From Neoceratodus forsteri (Eukaryota > Chordata > Ceratodontiformes > Ceratodontidae), in the NCBI GenBank assembly GCA_016271365.2, contig CM028129.1, positions 847,920,501 through 847,984,500 of the forward strand: a stretch of DNA of 64,000 bases, in the 5' to 3' direction. Within the stretch, counting starts at the first letter, position 1. Each line of letters opens with the position of its first letter. This document shows, piece after piece, positions 32,079 through 42,190 of this stretch. The translations under genes and the position numbers were made by a program. The notes beneath the pieces are model-generated. The model saw only the letters and a list, made by a program, of their open reading frames with translations. It did no database searches and was not told where the DNA came from.

Positions 32079-32280
32079 GGGCAGCATTCTATTACAGTTC
32101 TCTTTACGGAACCAGTGGGCTGGAGCTTTAACTATGTCACAGTTTGTGTAAAGAACTGTAAGCATGGTTATGATAGGTCAACAACTTATGCTTAGCATTC
32201 TGTACACAAACTGTGTTATAGTAAACACTCCAAATTATTGATTTCATGAAGAGAACTGTACAGAATATTGCCCATAAAAA
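32079..32280. repeat. Foldback element, GGGCAGCATTCT arms
   Basis: Left arm 32079-32173 (GGGCAGCATTCTATTACAGT, TCTCTTTA, CACAGTTTGTGTAAAGAACT, GCATGGTTATGAT) and right arm 32175-32280 are inverted counterparts (right end GAACTGTACAGAATATTGCCC read in reverse complement). The whole 200 bases is one palindrome with arms of about 95 bases. Typical MITE structure; family unknown. Confidence 0.82.
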
Positions 32281-32751
32281 GAAAACAATTGAAAACACAG
32301 TTATTCACATCAGCAGTGATTCAGAAACAGTTAAAGAAGGATCATTTGGAGCTATGATTTTCATTTCTGTGAACAGGAATATTAGTGTCTGCAGCCAAAT
32401 AACACACATTTCCTGTCCCGTTTAAAATCAATTTACCTTTGGGGGCATTGTGATGAGTCTAGATTCGCTATTACTTTGGATTGTTACAGTCGTATACAAT
32501 TTTCCTGATGTACTGTTTATAAACTGAGTGGTAGGTAGTCAGTGACTGAATAACCACTTTTCTAGATCCAAACCACCTGAAACATGGACAGTTATCCAAA
32601 CATTTTTAATATTGTCTAATACCTCAAGCAATTTTTCTAGTAAGTAGTAAATAGTTCTGGGCAATGCAGGCACATGTACTGTATAAAGAATTTGGACTGT
32701 AGAAAACTCTATTAAGTTACTATAGCTGAATGTAGCTGAATGTAGCTGAAT

Positions 32752-32932
32752 GATACAGTATAGCACAGTGGTTTAAGGCTCAGAGCTGCAAATCTGGAGA
32801 CCTGGGTTTGAATCCCACAGCCCCCACTTGCATACTGTGTGACCCTGAGCAAATCACTTAACTTCCCTGTGCTCCCAGGTTGCACCTGTAAACAAGCTTT
32901 CAGCTTAGTGTGTCTCACCTGGTTAAATATTT
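32752..32932 (+). mobile_element. MIR/CORE-like tRNA SINE
   Basis: Best copy in the window: ACAGTATAGCACAGTGGTTT (box A region), GACCTGGGTTTGAATCCC (box B), GTGTGACCCTGAGCAAATCA followed by CTTAACTTCCCTGTGC (core). The order and words match the MIR group of CORE-SINEs, found widely in vertebrates (family knowledge). It follows a short triple GTAGCTGAAT repeat. Other copies: 17598 (minus), 25640, 42145 and 43350 (minus), 41490. Confidence 0.85.
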
Positions 32933-33375
32933 GGAATACACCTTTCCAGGAACTATTGAAGCACCTACATTAAGCTTCTTGTACCAAAAGAGCTCTCCAC
33001 TAAACCCTTTCTTAGCATATTTTGTGAAGAGTTATAAATGCACGATAGGCATTTTGTTCTTTACTTTGAAGGGGGAGGTTATTCAGCCTATAGACAGATC
33101 CTTTGACCTGGTAATGAGGAGTGCCTGCGTTTGTCATATTTGCTGCTCATATTGGAGAAAATTAACACAAACACATAGAATATATGAAAACACCATATTC
33201 CTCTTAAATTGGAGCACAGTTTTGTATTAAAATAAGCACAGAATAAAAGACTGCCATGCACGGCTGAAAGACAGTAGTTCTGTAATAGCCAATGATACAT
33301 GTTTGTCTTTTTATACTTGAACAATTTTAATGAGGTGCAAATGTATTGGTGCTTTGCCATTTGCTGACTTATGGC
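32933..33375. other. No gene recognised
   Basis: A 106-codon plus frame starts within the SINE end and has no recognisable domain. No repeat matched. Confidence 0.5.
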
Positions 33376-33379
33376 AAGG

Positions 33380-33960
33380 TTTTGATTTAATGAACTAAAT
33401 AACTAGACGCCTGTATGCGTTATGGCTTCACCTTATTCATTTAGGGGGATAGCAGATCTTGTTTTACTAGCAGATTTACCTGTAGAGCTGTACTTATTAC
33501 AGACTTCACTGAGGCCCACTTGGTGGACCTTTAGGTCATCCTAATTAGTGAAAACACAGGCACTGCTGTAATTAGCAATAGCTTGGTGTTTAATGAGAAA
33601 GGGTTTAAATGAAATTCATGAAAACCTCTAGCCTACTTGATTGTGCATCTATAAATGTATCAGCTGGGAGCAATAATGTAGTTGGGCATCGTTACTGTCC
33701 TAATCTTACACTGGTTTTAATGACAGTAAAACCCCAGTAACAAGTGACAAGCTATATTAATCAAGCAGTGGCCTTTAAGCATGTTAATTTAAAATCTGGA
33801 ATGATTTAATGCATTGGCCATTTTAATAATAAAATTGAGAATCCCATTCATTAGTTTATGATAAAAGAATTTTGGTCTTGACAAGCCCAAATTCTGGTTT
33901 ACAACTTCTCCCTTTATTAAACAATTAGATTGCTAGTTCTGAATACAGTTAGAAAATTAA
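33380..33960. promoter_or_regulatory. Candidate conserved non-coding element (enhancer-like)
   Basis: No element hallmark and no coding frame, in the middle of the least repeat-like part of the window. It is rich in homeodomain-type cores: TAATTAG at 33542 and 33569, TTTAATGAG near 33591, ATTAATCAAG, GTTAATTT, TTTAATGC, TTTAATAATAAAATTG and CAATTAGATTG. Texture (TAAT-rich, low CpG, balanced blocks of unique sequence) resembles vertebrate conserved developmental enhancers. This is pattern judgement only; conservation cannot be seen from one sequence. Confidence 0.3.
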
Positions 33961-33964
33961 TGTT

Positions 33965-34215
33965 TATATGCACTGAGTAATCTGATTTGAATTGGATTAT
34001 TGAGAAATCTGATTACTGAATCAGATTATGACGATCCATGTAAACAGGAAAATTCTTACTGTAATCAGTTTACTTAAACTTTTAGAAATCTGATTCATGG
34101 ACCTGGGTCTTCTTGTTCAAATCTGTTTGCTAGTTCATGTAAACAGATCTGGTAGCATTTTCAAATTACTGGCATGTTTTCACATGCTTGGTTGCATGAA
34201 ATATATCCCAGACTG
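33965..34215. repeat. MITE-like sequence with ATGTAAACAG words
   Basis: AATCTGATT and its complement AATCAGATT recur (33980-34120) and CATGTAAACAG occurs twice (near 34040 and 34137). Several non-autonomous DNA transposons have CATGTAAACA near their ends (family knowledge). Boundaries are unclear. Confidence 0.45.
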
Positions 34216-35576
34216 TCTGCAGTGTTCAGATCAATACTGTGACTGAATGGGTATAATGAATGAAAAACTATTATTTTTATTAGTAAATATTATCTTCCAA
34301 ATGTTTAACAGGAAAAGCCTACAAGAGCATTTAATGGCTGATTGGGGAGGGGGGGTGATGAAATGTTTGTTAGGTGATGAATATATATACAAGATGGATG
34401 TGTATGTGGATGAAAATGTCCTAGAATATTTGTTAAATTGCTAAAAGAAAAAGAAAAATGCTTTTAAAATGGATTATTTTATTTTGAAAGTAGTTTAGGA
34501 TAAAAATGTGTACCTGTACCTTTTTTTACCATTTTAAAGGGCCCTTACCTCCTGTTTTATATGACACCATTCTTTTCAAATTCTTAGTCTTCTTTAGCAA
34601 TTTGTTTTACATTTGAAATGATAAAAGAAGTTCCCTTTTAATATACCTTGGACCAGGTTTATGGTAGTACAGTATTTTCAGATGTTTTTATCCACCTATT
34701 GTCCTTTAAGGCCAGGGAGCAATGCCTGCTATGCAGTATTCTAGTTCATTTTAGGCAGAAGAATACAGTACTTGGGGAACAAGGTGGGGGATTATACTGG
34801 ATGGGACAATATTCAGGATGTGGTTTGGAAGGGGCCCTAGATTACTAGCAGAATTAGGAGAGGCAAAGGGTGAATATGAACACCATAACCCAGCAGGGGT
34901 CAACATGGGCTGGGATGTGGGGAATGACTAAAGCAGCCATGCCTACGCTTGCTGCCTTTGTTCATGGCATAATGCCAAGAAAATAGTGCTGTGACACACT
35001 CAGAAGTCCACAGGTATCAAACTTCATGTGTCAGTATGCATACACTTCATTTGCAAGCACTAACATACTAAATGATGACCCTCATTTGCACTAAAACTGA
35101 TTTGCATGGAGAACTCTTCCCATATTAACTAAGACAAACTTTAGTGTACAGTTGAAAAGTGTGGGCCACAACAGTGAGGCTGCTGGACCCCTGTTTTTTA
35201 TTTCCATACTTTGTGACTGAGAATTGGGAACACCCAATATTTATCTATGTAAATTCTTAATTTTTGCTATGCATTGCTTTAAAAAAATATCAAATGTTCA
35301 ATAATGTACATTAACATAAGAAAAGTAATTTCTAAAAACAATTGTTAATAAGTAAGCAATAAGACAAGACAAGGTGTGCACCAAAGGATTTTAATGCATG
35401 CCCCAGGGGTCTGAGGCATGAGGCTGAAGGCAGACTGTCCTTGCACCTTTGAAAAGTGCAGTCACATCTTTTTATACACACCCTGAACTGGCATATTGTG
35501 ATTATAAAATGGCTTGCTGCACTTTTGTATTATGTAAAGTAAAACATTTTTAATTTTTCTCATAAACAATAGATAC
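34216..35576. other. No gene recognised
   Basis: A+T-rich sequence without known repeats or domains. Short frames at 34247 and 34648 carry no motif. Confidence 0.5.
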
Positions 35577-36000
35577 GTTGCTGAGGTGGAACACAGTGAT
35601 CTGGAATAATACCTATTAACTGTCAAGAATTTAAAAGTGGGTTAATGGGCATTTTAAGGTTATATCTCTCATCACTGATGTATTGGTAATTCACCTGAGA
35701 AGCAGGCAACACTAGGAGGAAAGGCAACCACATTAACACAGTTAATGCAATATTAATACTTATCAGAGATACATTGGAGAAACCACTCTGGAAGTTATCA
35801 GATGTTCACAGTAAAAAACACCAGCGAATCAAAAAAGGATTTCACATTTGAAAAGTATATCATCAATGGACAGTTAATGGACACATGGCCTAGCTGAAAC
35901 AAAAGCTAAAGTGTAATTGCATCATATACCACCAAGACAGGCAAATAGCCAATCCACCTATAAATCAAAATTAAAGAAGCTCTTCTGTCAACAAGATAAA

Positions 36001-36155
36001 ATGTTATGTTATGTTATGTTATGTTATGTTATGTTATGTTATGTTATGTTGAACTGTGTTGTGTTGTGCTGTGCTGTGTTGTGTTGTGCTATGCTATGGC
36101 ATGCTATGGTATGTTATGTTACATTACATTACGTTATGTTATGTTATGTTAGTAA
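36001..36155. repeat. (ATGTT)n pentanucleotide satellite, left arm
   Basis: About ten perfect ATGTT units at 36001-36050, then variants (TGTGCTG, TATGGCATGC) and a further TTATG run to 36155. The same region in the other arm is at 40755-40915 as AACAT variants. Its age therefore predates the duplication. Confidence 0.93.
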
Positions 36156-36384
36156 TAGATTCAAATAGATACCCAGGACCGGGACTTTTAATGTGGTGTG
36201 ACTTTGCCATGTGTATGACATGATCATTGATTTGAGCATAGAGCATGTGTTCCAGTAAGGCATAGCATCCCATATCACCAGCTGCCTCCATTACCTGCTG
36301 TGACAGTAGAATGGTGGCAATGGGTGTTTTGGGGGATATTTATGTACCTCAACAGCGGGTAGAATCGGAGGTATATTAAGGAAA

Positions 36385-36632
36385 GGTGTGAGGAAGTACT
36401 TCTTCACAGAAAGAGTGGTGGATTCCTGGAACAGACATCCAGCAGAGGTAGTAGGGGTGAAAAAAGTGGTGGGGTTTAAGAATGAGTGGGATAAGCAGAA
36501 GGGAATCATAATGGAAAGGAAGGGGGAGGGAGGGAGAAAGAGTTATACATCGGATATGGTCTGTGGTAATAGTGTAGGTAGGGAGGAATGGGCAGACTGG
36601 ATGGGCCAAGTGGTCCCCATCTGCCATCAGAT
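36385..36632 (+). mobile_element. CR1 3' end fragment, left arm
   Basis: VRKYFFTERVVDSWNRHPAE followed by GFKNEWDKQKGIIM, a stop, then GGGCAGACTGGATGGGCC and CCATCTGCCATCAGAT. It ends at 36632 directly at the hAT-like terminus. The same truncated fragment lies in the right arm at 40288-40530 on the minus strand. Confidence 0.9.
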
Positions 36633-37587
36633 TAGAGGTAGACATTGGCCAGCCTGGTGGTGTAAAGGGCTGAAGTTCTGGCTGCCTTACCTCTTGCCAT
36701 GCTGGTGACCCGTGTTCAGCAGCGAGCATGGGCCATTGGAGGTCGGCATTTGGGGATGGTGCGGTGCAGGATTGAGCTGCTGACAGGCAGATCTCCTCTC
36801 TGGGGAGGGATCAGAGCTTCCCTTGGCTCTTGGCTGCCTCTAGGTGGAGGCCAGGGGGCAGCACAAACCGAGGATGCCAGGGCACTAGGCCAAGGGGGTG
36901 GGAGGACGGGGCTGTCACAAGGAGCAAGAGGGTGCATGCTTGCCTCCACGCACATGCACCTCTCTGTCTGAGCCCCTGGGTAACTGGGAAGAAAATTAGG
37001 AAATAGGTTGGGGGCCACAGCAGTATGAAGCCTCCAGGATGGCTCCAGGGGACTGTCGGGCATGCATAGCATTGAAGCTCCCAAATGACCCCAAAGTCCG
37101 GTAAGGCTGGCGGACAGGCAGCTCTAGCCCAACCAAGGAGCAATAAAAACCTATGTGGAAAAAAAAACTGTGAGGTGGGTGAACTGCTGTGGCAAAAATA
37201 CGAACCACCTCGAACAAGCTGAAGTAAGGGGATGTGAACTGCTTCCGAACAGTTTCGGCTGTTCGGAGGGTGTCTCCATTATGGGAATGAAACCTGCGAG
37301 AGGCACGAGCACGCAAGAGGGACCAAAGACAAGATTCTGGATCCTCATTGGATGGGCACACTGTCAATCTTTCTAAGGTGGCACCTGATTGGGTTCGCAG
37401 ATAGGAATTCAGGTGGTCCACTTTAGGAGCTGGCTGCAGAGAAACAGAGAAGGAGCAGCAGCTGTTACACTGCTCCATGCGGCTTTGTGCTTTTTTGTTG
37501 TTGGGATTCGGAGGAAAAGTTTTAACCTTTTTTTGCCTATCAGAACCTTTTAGAACCTTGGAACCTTTTGAGCTTCTCCCATTCCTA
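36633..37587 (+). mobile_element. hAT-like non-autonomous element, left arm copy
   Basis: Starts TAGAGGTAGACATTGGCC and ends CTTCTCCCATTCCTA, an inverted pair comparable with the TAGAGGTGGGCAAACC and TAGGGATGGGAGAACC ends of the right copy. (C/T)A(G)GG-TGGGCAAAC ends are typical of the hAT superfamily (family knowledge). Body 37195-37587 (CTGAACAGTTTCGGCTGTTCGG-type region, ATTCTGGATCCTCATTGGAT) matches the right copy. Repeat D is inserted at 36650. Flanking octamers CATCAGAT and CATGGAAA agree only partly, as expected if a duplication break replaced one side. Confidence 0.7.
36650..37195 (+). repeat. Insertion in left arm: dispersed repeat D copy 3 plus unassigned sequence
   Basis: CATGCTGGTGACCCGTGTTC, GGGCCATTGGAGGTCGGC and GATTGAGCTGCTG...CTCCTCTCTGGGGAGGG align with repeat D at 15243 and 21750. 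The right arm lacks it. No domain in the overlapping frames on either strand. Confidence 0.6.
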
Positions 37588-37964
37588 CATGGAAATGAAT
37601 AATAAAATGATGAAAAGCAAGGTTTCAATTTAGAAATCTATATGAAAGCTGTCAGGCATCTGCTCTCCTCCACTGACTGCCTAACCATGCAAAACTGAAA
37701 ATGAAGCTGTCTTACTTTGCATCATATGGCCTGCAGAAGCTTTTCAATGTAACCTCATGAAACACTTGTTTACCAGTACATGTTAATCCCATCTTGGAAA
37801 CAACTGAAAAAAAAGCATCCTTCTCCCCTTGCACATGATTTACTTATTTGTTTTTGGCAACCAGGAAAGTTCACTAGGAATCAACTGTATTTACAGGGAA
37901 GACCCAGACAAGAACAATGTAACATAACCTACAGTAACATAACATAGAAACATAGAATTTGATG
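37588..37964. other. Loop of the inverted duplication
   Basis: Unique sequence of about 380 bases between the arms, without a gene. A TTTACTTATTTGTTTTTGGC stretch near 37840 resembles the TTTA-headed repeat at 13265. It ends with CR1 3' tail words ACATAGAAACATAGAATTTG at 37942-37964, the left flank of the hAT-like element. Confidence 0.6.
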
Positions 37965-38149
37965 TAGGGATGGGAGAACCTCAAAAGGTTCTGAGGTTCT
38001 AAAAGGTTTTGATAAGCAAACAAAGGTTTGGATGCTTAACTGAACCATATCAGAGCCTGTTATAACCTTTATTGTTTTATGGTAACTATGTTAAAAAAAT
38101 CATTTTAAACAGCTTTTAATCAACATATTTGTAGAAAAAGTAATTAAAC

Positions 38150-39065
38150 CTCTGTTTAATAGTTAAAAACAGCATGACTAGTGGCCCTGTTCTCACTGTT
38201 CATATCCAATATGGGTAAAGATATCAACAGCAAGATAATCAAGTTTGCAGACAACACTAAAAGTTTGTCGGAAAAAGATATCAGCTCAGCAATACTACAA
38301 CAGGATCTGGGCAAGCTACAAGTATGGGCAGGAACAAATGGCATGCAGTTCAATATAAATAAATGTGTTGTACATTTTGGACTTAAAAAGGCAAGTAGGG
38401 AGTATACTCTTAACATGAGAATGAAGGTAGCGAACAGTGAAAAGACTTAGGCATCATAATCAGAGAAGATTTCTCCTTTAGTAAACATTGCACAGAGGAA
38501 GTCAAGAAGGCTAACAGGCTAATAGGTTGTAGCAGAAGGGTGTTTAGTTCAAGGCACAATGCCTGTATTATGCCCCTCTAGAGCTTTATTCTTCGATTGC
38601 ATTTGGACTATTGTAGCCCTTGTGGAGCCCATACTTGAGAAGAGACATAAATAACCTGGAAGGCATACAGAGGAGAATCACAAAACTGATTTGTGGCCTA
38701 GAAAGCACACCTTATGATGCCCGGTCAAGGAAATTAAAATTCTACCCCTTGGAGCAAAGACATACTAGAGGTGATTTATTACATATGTACCGGATAAGTA
38801 GGGATACTGAGTTGATGGGCAGCCTTAATTTTAACCCATGGTAAGGGATTTTTCCTTGAGAAGCCAAAAGAGACAATTAAGGCTGACCTTTCCTAAGAAA
38901 AGGTCAAGGAGAAATGTCTTTATCCAGAGGATTATCCCTTCTTGGAACACCCTACCTGTAGATGTTGTGAAGGCCCCTACCTTCCAAATATTTAAAAAAT
39001 AGGTTGGACATCCATCTTTTTAACAAGATCAGGGATGACTAGCCCCGAATAGGAGAGATGGACTT
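38150..39065 (+). mobile_element. CR1/Rex-type LINE fragment, RT to C-terminus
   Basis: Plus strand: ALFSLFISNMGKDINSKIIK, FADNTKSLSEKD (FADN for FADD), LGKLQVWAGTNGMQFNINKC, then a degenerate stretch, MWSPYLRRDINNLEGIQRRI, LEQRHTRGDLLHMYRI and, in other frames, FIQRIIPSWNTLPVDVV. The order is that of the CR1/Rex1 group, but wording differs clearly from copies A-C, so it is a distinct family. It lies inside the right hAT-like copy. Confidence 0.8.
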
Positions 39066-39178
39066 TATGGGCATATGCCTTCTATTCGTCTAAATATCTG
39101 AGTATAGTTCTGAGTATAGTGAAATGAGATGAGAAGGTGTGAATGACATAGCAAATTACTTCTCCTTCAAGGATTATT

Positions 39179-39290
39179 TATTTTTATTATTTATTCTGCA
39201 TGATGGAATGCCCACTGAGCCAACGCTTGTAAATTTACTCCACCCAAGAGCTAACTGACTTGTTCAAATGGCCACAGACACTATGCAAGA
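39179..39290. repeat. TTTATT-headed repeat with CCCACTGAGCCA core
   Basis: TTATTATTTATTCTGC then ATGGAATGCCCACTGAGCCA. The same head-plus-core occurs at 54835 (GTAGGCCCACTGAGACA) and 55055 (AAGGCACACTGAGCCA). A small interspersed family of unknown class. Confidence 0.55.
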
Positions 39291-39294
39291 AGTG

Positions 39295-39440
39295 ACACTG
39301 GTCGGTGGCTGGCTGTAAGATTTTATTTCACACAAAGGTGTGCCACACGGGGTGGGGGTGGGGTCACACAGACAGTATTCAATAAATGGCACTGGTGGCT
39401 GGCTGTCAGATTTTATTTCACACACAGGTCTGTCACACGC
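39295..39440. repeat. Direct repeat of about 50 bases
   Basis: GGTGGCTGGCTGTAAGATTT plus TATTTCACACAAAGGTGTG at 39305-39350 recurs at 39395-39440 (GGTGGCTGGCTGTCAGATTT), about 90 bases apart, separated by a GGGGTGGGGGTGGGG run. Confidence 0.75.
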
Positions 39441-39959
39441 ATACTAGTTCACACACTGGACCTAGGCTATAAGGGCTGATGCTTCAGGCACTGCTACCCA
39501 CAGAGATTCAGAGACCTGGCCTAACACTGTATGACACAGTATTACTTTACTGACTACCATTTGGGGGGGGGTGGCTTATAAACAAATTAATTTTTTTCAG
39601 ACACAGGGATTCATTCCCTACTTGTAGTTTTTTGCCTTATATAGTTTTCTGTGCATTTTTATTTGTGCACAAAAAGTAGTTTGTAGTGCACTGCAGGACA
39701 GAAAAGGAAAAAAATTATTGTTTCTCCTCCTGAGTCCTTGCTGCTTTGTTCTTCACTGACTGTGCTGCCAAAAATCTGGCTCAAAAGTCACTTGCCCCCC
39801 ATTCCTCCCCTCCCGGAGTCCCTGAGTCCCCAACTCCCAGTCCCCAGTCCCCACCTCCACCCTCTGAAGTTTTCCTTTAAAAAAAATACTTTTTTTCTCT
39901 ATTGGCTGTTGTTTTGCTCAATAAGATATTTTATTTTCCTCTGCTTGCTGTCACCGACA

Positions 39960-41345
39960 GAGTTGCTTCTGTTATATAAGTTTTCCTCTGAGTCCTGATG
40001 ACAAAAAGGCACAAAGCAGCATGGAGCAGTGCAACAGCTGCTGCCACTTCTCCACATCTCTGCTCCTCTAAAGCCAGCTCCTAAGGTGGACCACGTGAAG
40101 ATGGACAGTGCCCCCATCCAATGAGGAACCAGAATCTTCTCTCTGGTCTCTCCTGTGCTCTTGCACCTCTTGCCCCCATCATTCCCACAAGGGAGCTGCC
40201 CTCCGAACAGCCCAAACTGTTCAGAAGTAGTTTGCTTCCCCTTACTTTTCTTTTTGCTGAACTGGTTTGCCCACCTCTAATTTGATAGTAGATAAGGACC
40301 ACTTGGCCCATCTAGTCTGCCCATTCCTCCCTACCTACACTATTACTACTGACTATATCCAGCGTATAGCTCTTTCTCCTTCCCCCTTCCTTTCCACTAT
40401 GATTCCCTTCTGCTTATCCCATGCATTCTTAAACCCCACCAATGTTTTCACCTACACCACCTGTGCTGGAATTCTGTTCCAGGAATCCACCACTCTTTCT
40501 CTGAAGAAGTACTTCACATCTTTTCTTAATCTAATTCTGAATCTACCCACTGTCACAGTACATAAATCATCCCCAGAACACCCATTGCCACCATTATACT
40601 GTCACAGCAGGTAATGGGGGCAGATGGTGACATGGGAAGCTGTGCTTTAATGGAACACATGCTCTGTGCTCAGATCAATGATCATGTCATACACATGGTC
40701 AAAGTCACCGTCATGTTTAAAGTCCCTATCCTGGGTAGCTATCTGAATCTATTACTAACATGATGTAACATAACGTAACATAGTATAACGTAGCATACCA
40801 TAGCATAGCATACATAGCATAGCATGGCACAGCACAGCACAGCACAGCATAACACAACACAACACAGTTCAACATAACATGACATGACATGACATGACAT
40901 GACATGATACAACATTTTTACCTTGTTGACAGAGAAGCTTCTTTAATTTAGATTTAAAGGTGGATTGGGTATTTGCCTGTCTTGGTGGTATATGATGCAA
41001 TTAAACTTTAGCTTTTGTTTCAGCTAGGCCATGTGTCCATTTCCTGTCCATTGATGATATACTTTTCAAATGTGAAATCCTTTTTTGATTCTTCAGTGTT
41101 TTTTACTGTGAACATCTGACAACATCCAGAGTGGTTTCACCAATGTATCTCTGATAAGTTTTAATAATGCATTAACTGTGTTAATGTGGTTGCCTTTCCT
41201 CTGAGTGTTGCCTGCTTCTCAGGTGAATCACCAATACATCAGTGATGACAAATAGTTCCTTAAAATGCCCATTAACCCACTTTTAAATTCCTGACAGTTA
41301 ATAGGTATTATTCCAAATCACTGTATTCTCCATCAGCAACTTATC
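39960..41345. repeat. Right arm of the inverted duplication, outer part
   Basis: Reverse complement of 35577-37530 minus the insertion. Order on the plus strand: hAT-like body (39985-40279), CR1 3' end (40280-40530, minus), AACAT array (40755-40915), then TTGTTTCAGCTAGGCCATGT, TCCATTGATGATATACTTTT, CTGTGAACATCTGA and CACTGTATTCTCCATCAGCA. Beyond 41345 similarity to the left arm stops. Confidence 0.88.
40755..40915. repeat. (AACAT)n-type satellite, right arm
   Basis: Variant pentamers: AACAT, AGCAT, GGCAC, GACATG. It is the complement of the array at 36001-36155 and has diverged from it in both unit and length. Confidence 0.9.
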
Positions 41346-41485
41346 TGTTTTCTAGAAAGCTAGTTTAACTTATGCATTTTACCCTGCACCAAGTTAATCT
41401 TTAGATACTGATTCTTTACTCTTGACTTGTGTTTTTCTAACCTAGCTGGATGGGTCTCTCACTAGCTGCTTAATTGGGAGGAAGT
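41346..41485. other. Unassigned
   Basis: Nothing recognised between the inverted duplication and the next SINE fragment. Confidence 0.4.
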
Positions 41486-41489
41486 GGTG

Positions 41490-41680
41490 ACCAGAGCAGA
41501 GAGTTGTGAATTTGGAGACACAAGTTTAAATCTCGAACTACCACATACCTACTTTCTCTGCCTATGTACCACACCTTTGGAATGCATTGCCAGGAAAGCT
41601 CCAGGAATGCCACTCCTTATGGGGATTTAAGAGAAGACTCAAGGGCTACCTAATGGAGTGGATAATCTGCACTTGCTACT
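41490..41680 (+). mobile_element. SINE head fragment followed by an L2-like C-terminal codon stretch
   Basis: GAGTTGTGAATTTGGAGACA and CAAGTTTAAATCTCGAAC resemble the box A-B interval of the MIR-like SINE at 32752. Next, 41570-41670 has a TTTGGAATGCATTGCCAGG and a GGGGATTTAAGAGAAGACTC stretch, which reads as F/L-W-N-A-L-P and G-F-K-R-R-L, the usual LINE C-terminal pattern. Both are short and diverged. Confidence 0.5.
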
Positions 41681-42140
41681 GCTAATTTCTCCACAAAAAT
41701 CCTCTTAGTACTCTGGGCAGTGGGTGAATGCATGCCCATATTAGTGTAACTTTCCTGATAGATCTGAATCCCATAGTGGATCAACCCCAACAAATTATTG
41801 CCTTGTAATAACTGTGATTCAAGCTAGGGACCTGGTTGATGTTTTAATGAGGATATAATTGCACTGTGATCTATAGCTCCCACCACCTCCCTCTCTTTTG
41901 TGATGGTCGCTAATGAATGTCTGTCATGACTGTGTACCCTTTTGTTACTGTATATGTACTCAGTTGTTCATTGTATTAACATATGTCCTTGACTGTTTGA
42001 TGTTGTATTATGATCAGTTATTTTTCTGGTACTATGAGAAATGTCTATGCAACATTACCTGTAATGAATTCTGGGTCACCCCCGAAGAAGAGAGACTGTA
42101 ATGGTTCCAGTGGGCCTACCTGGTAACCAAAATTAAATAA
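41681..42140. other. No gene recognised
   Basis: A 62-codon Cys-rich plus frame (41913-42101) shows no known motif. Otherwise featureless. Confidence 0.45.
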
Positions 42141-42142
42141 AT

Positions 42143-42190
42143 ACTTTGTGACCCTGAGCAAGTTGTTTAACATCACTGTGCAAATAATAA
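42143..42190 (+). mobile_element. CORE-SINE core fragment
   Basis: TTTGTGACCCTGAGCAAGTT followed by GTTTAACATCACTGTGC is the core word of the MIR-like SINE at 32830. Only this part is readable. Confidence 0.6.

Larger units (their letters stand above)
35577..37587. repeat. Left arm of a large inverted duplication
   Basis: Reverse-complement counterpart lies at 37965-41345. Paired blocks: GTTGCTGAGGTGGAACACAG with the end near 41340; ACATGGCCTAGCTGAAACAA with TTGTTTCAGCTAGGCCATGT near 41020; the TTATG array; the CR1 tail; and the hAT-like element. Identity by eye is about 80-90 percent. Relative to the right arm it carries a 545-base insertion (36650-37195, repeat D) and lacks a roughly 1.95-kb insertion. 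The loop between arms is only about 380 bases (37588-37964). Confidence 0.88.
37965..40279 (-). mobile_element. hAT-like element with target duplications, right arm copy
   Basis: Left end TAGGGATGGGAGAACC (37965), right end GGTTTGCCCACCTCTA (to 40279), which are imperfect inverted repeats of the hAT type. Flanking octamers ATTTGATG (37957-37964) and ATTTGATA (40280-40287) differ at one base; 8-base target duplications are the hAT rule (family knowledge). Both flanks are CR1 3' tail, so the element landed in a CR1 end. Internal positions about 38040-39985 are a later insertion with a CR1-like LINE and short direct repeats. No transposase is recognisable. Confidence 0.8.

Noticed and set aside
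33965..34215. Part of the candidate conserved element
   Set aside because: The repeated AATCTGATT and CATGTAAACAG words look like a DNA-transposon remnant, so the candidate was ended at 33960.
35917..36168. Protein with MLCYVMLCYV repeats
   Set aside because: Translation of the ATGTT pentamer array; no evidence of coding.
36716..37628. Long minus frames (122, 110 and 210 codons)
   Set aside because: They lie across repeat D and the hAT-like body, and the matching sequence in the other arm does not keep the frames open.
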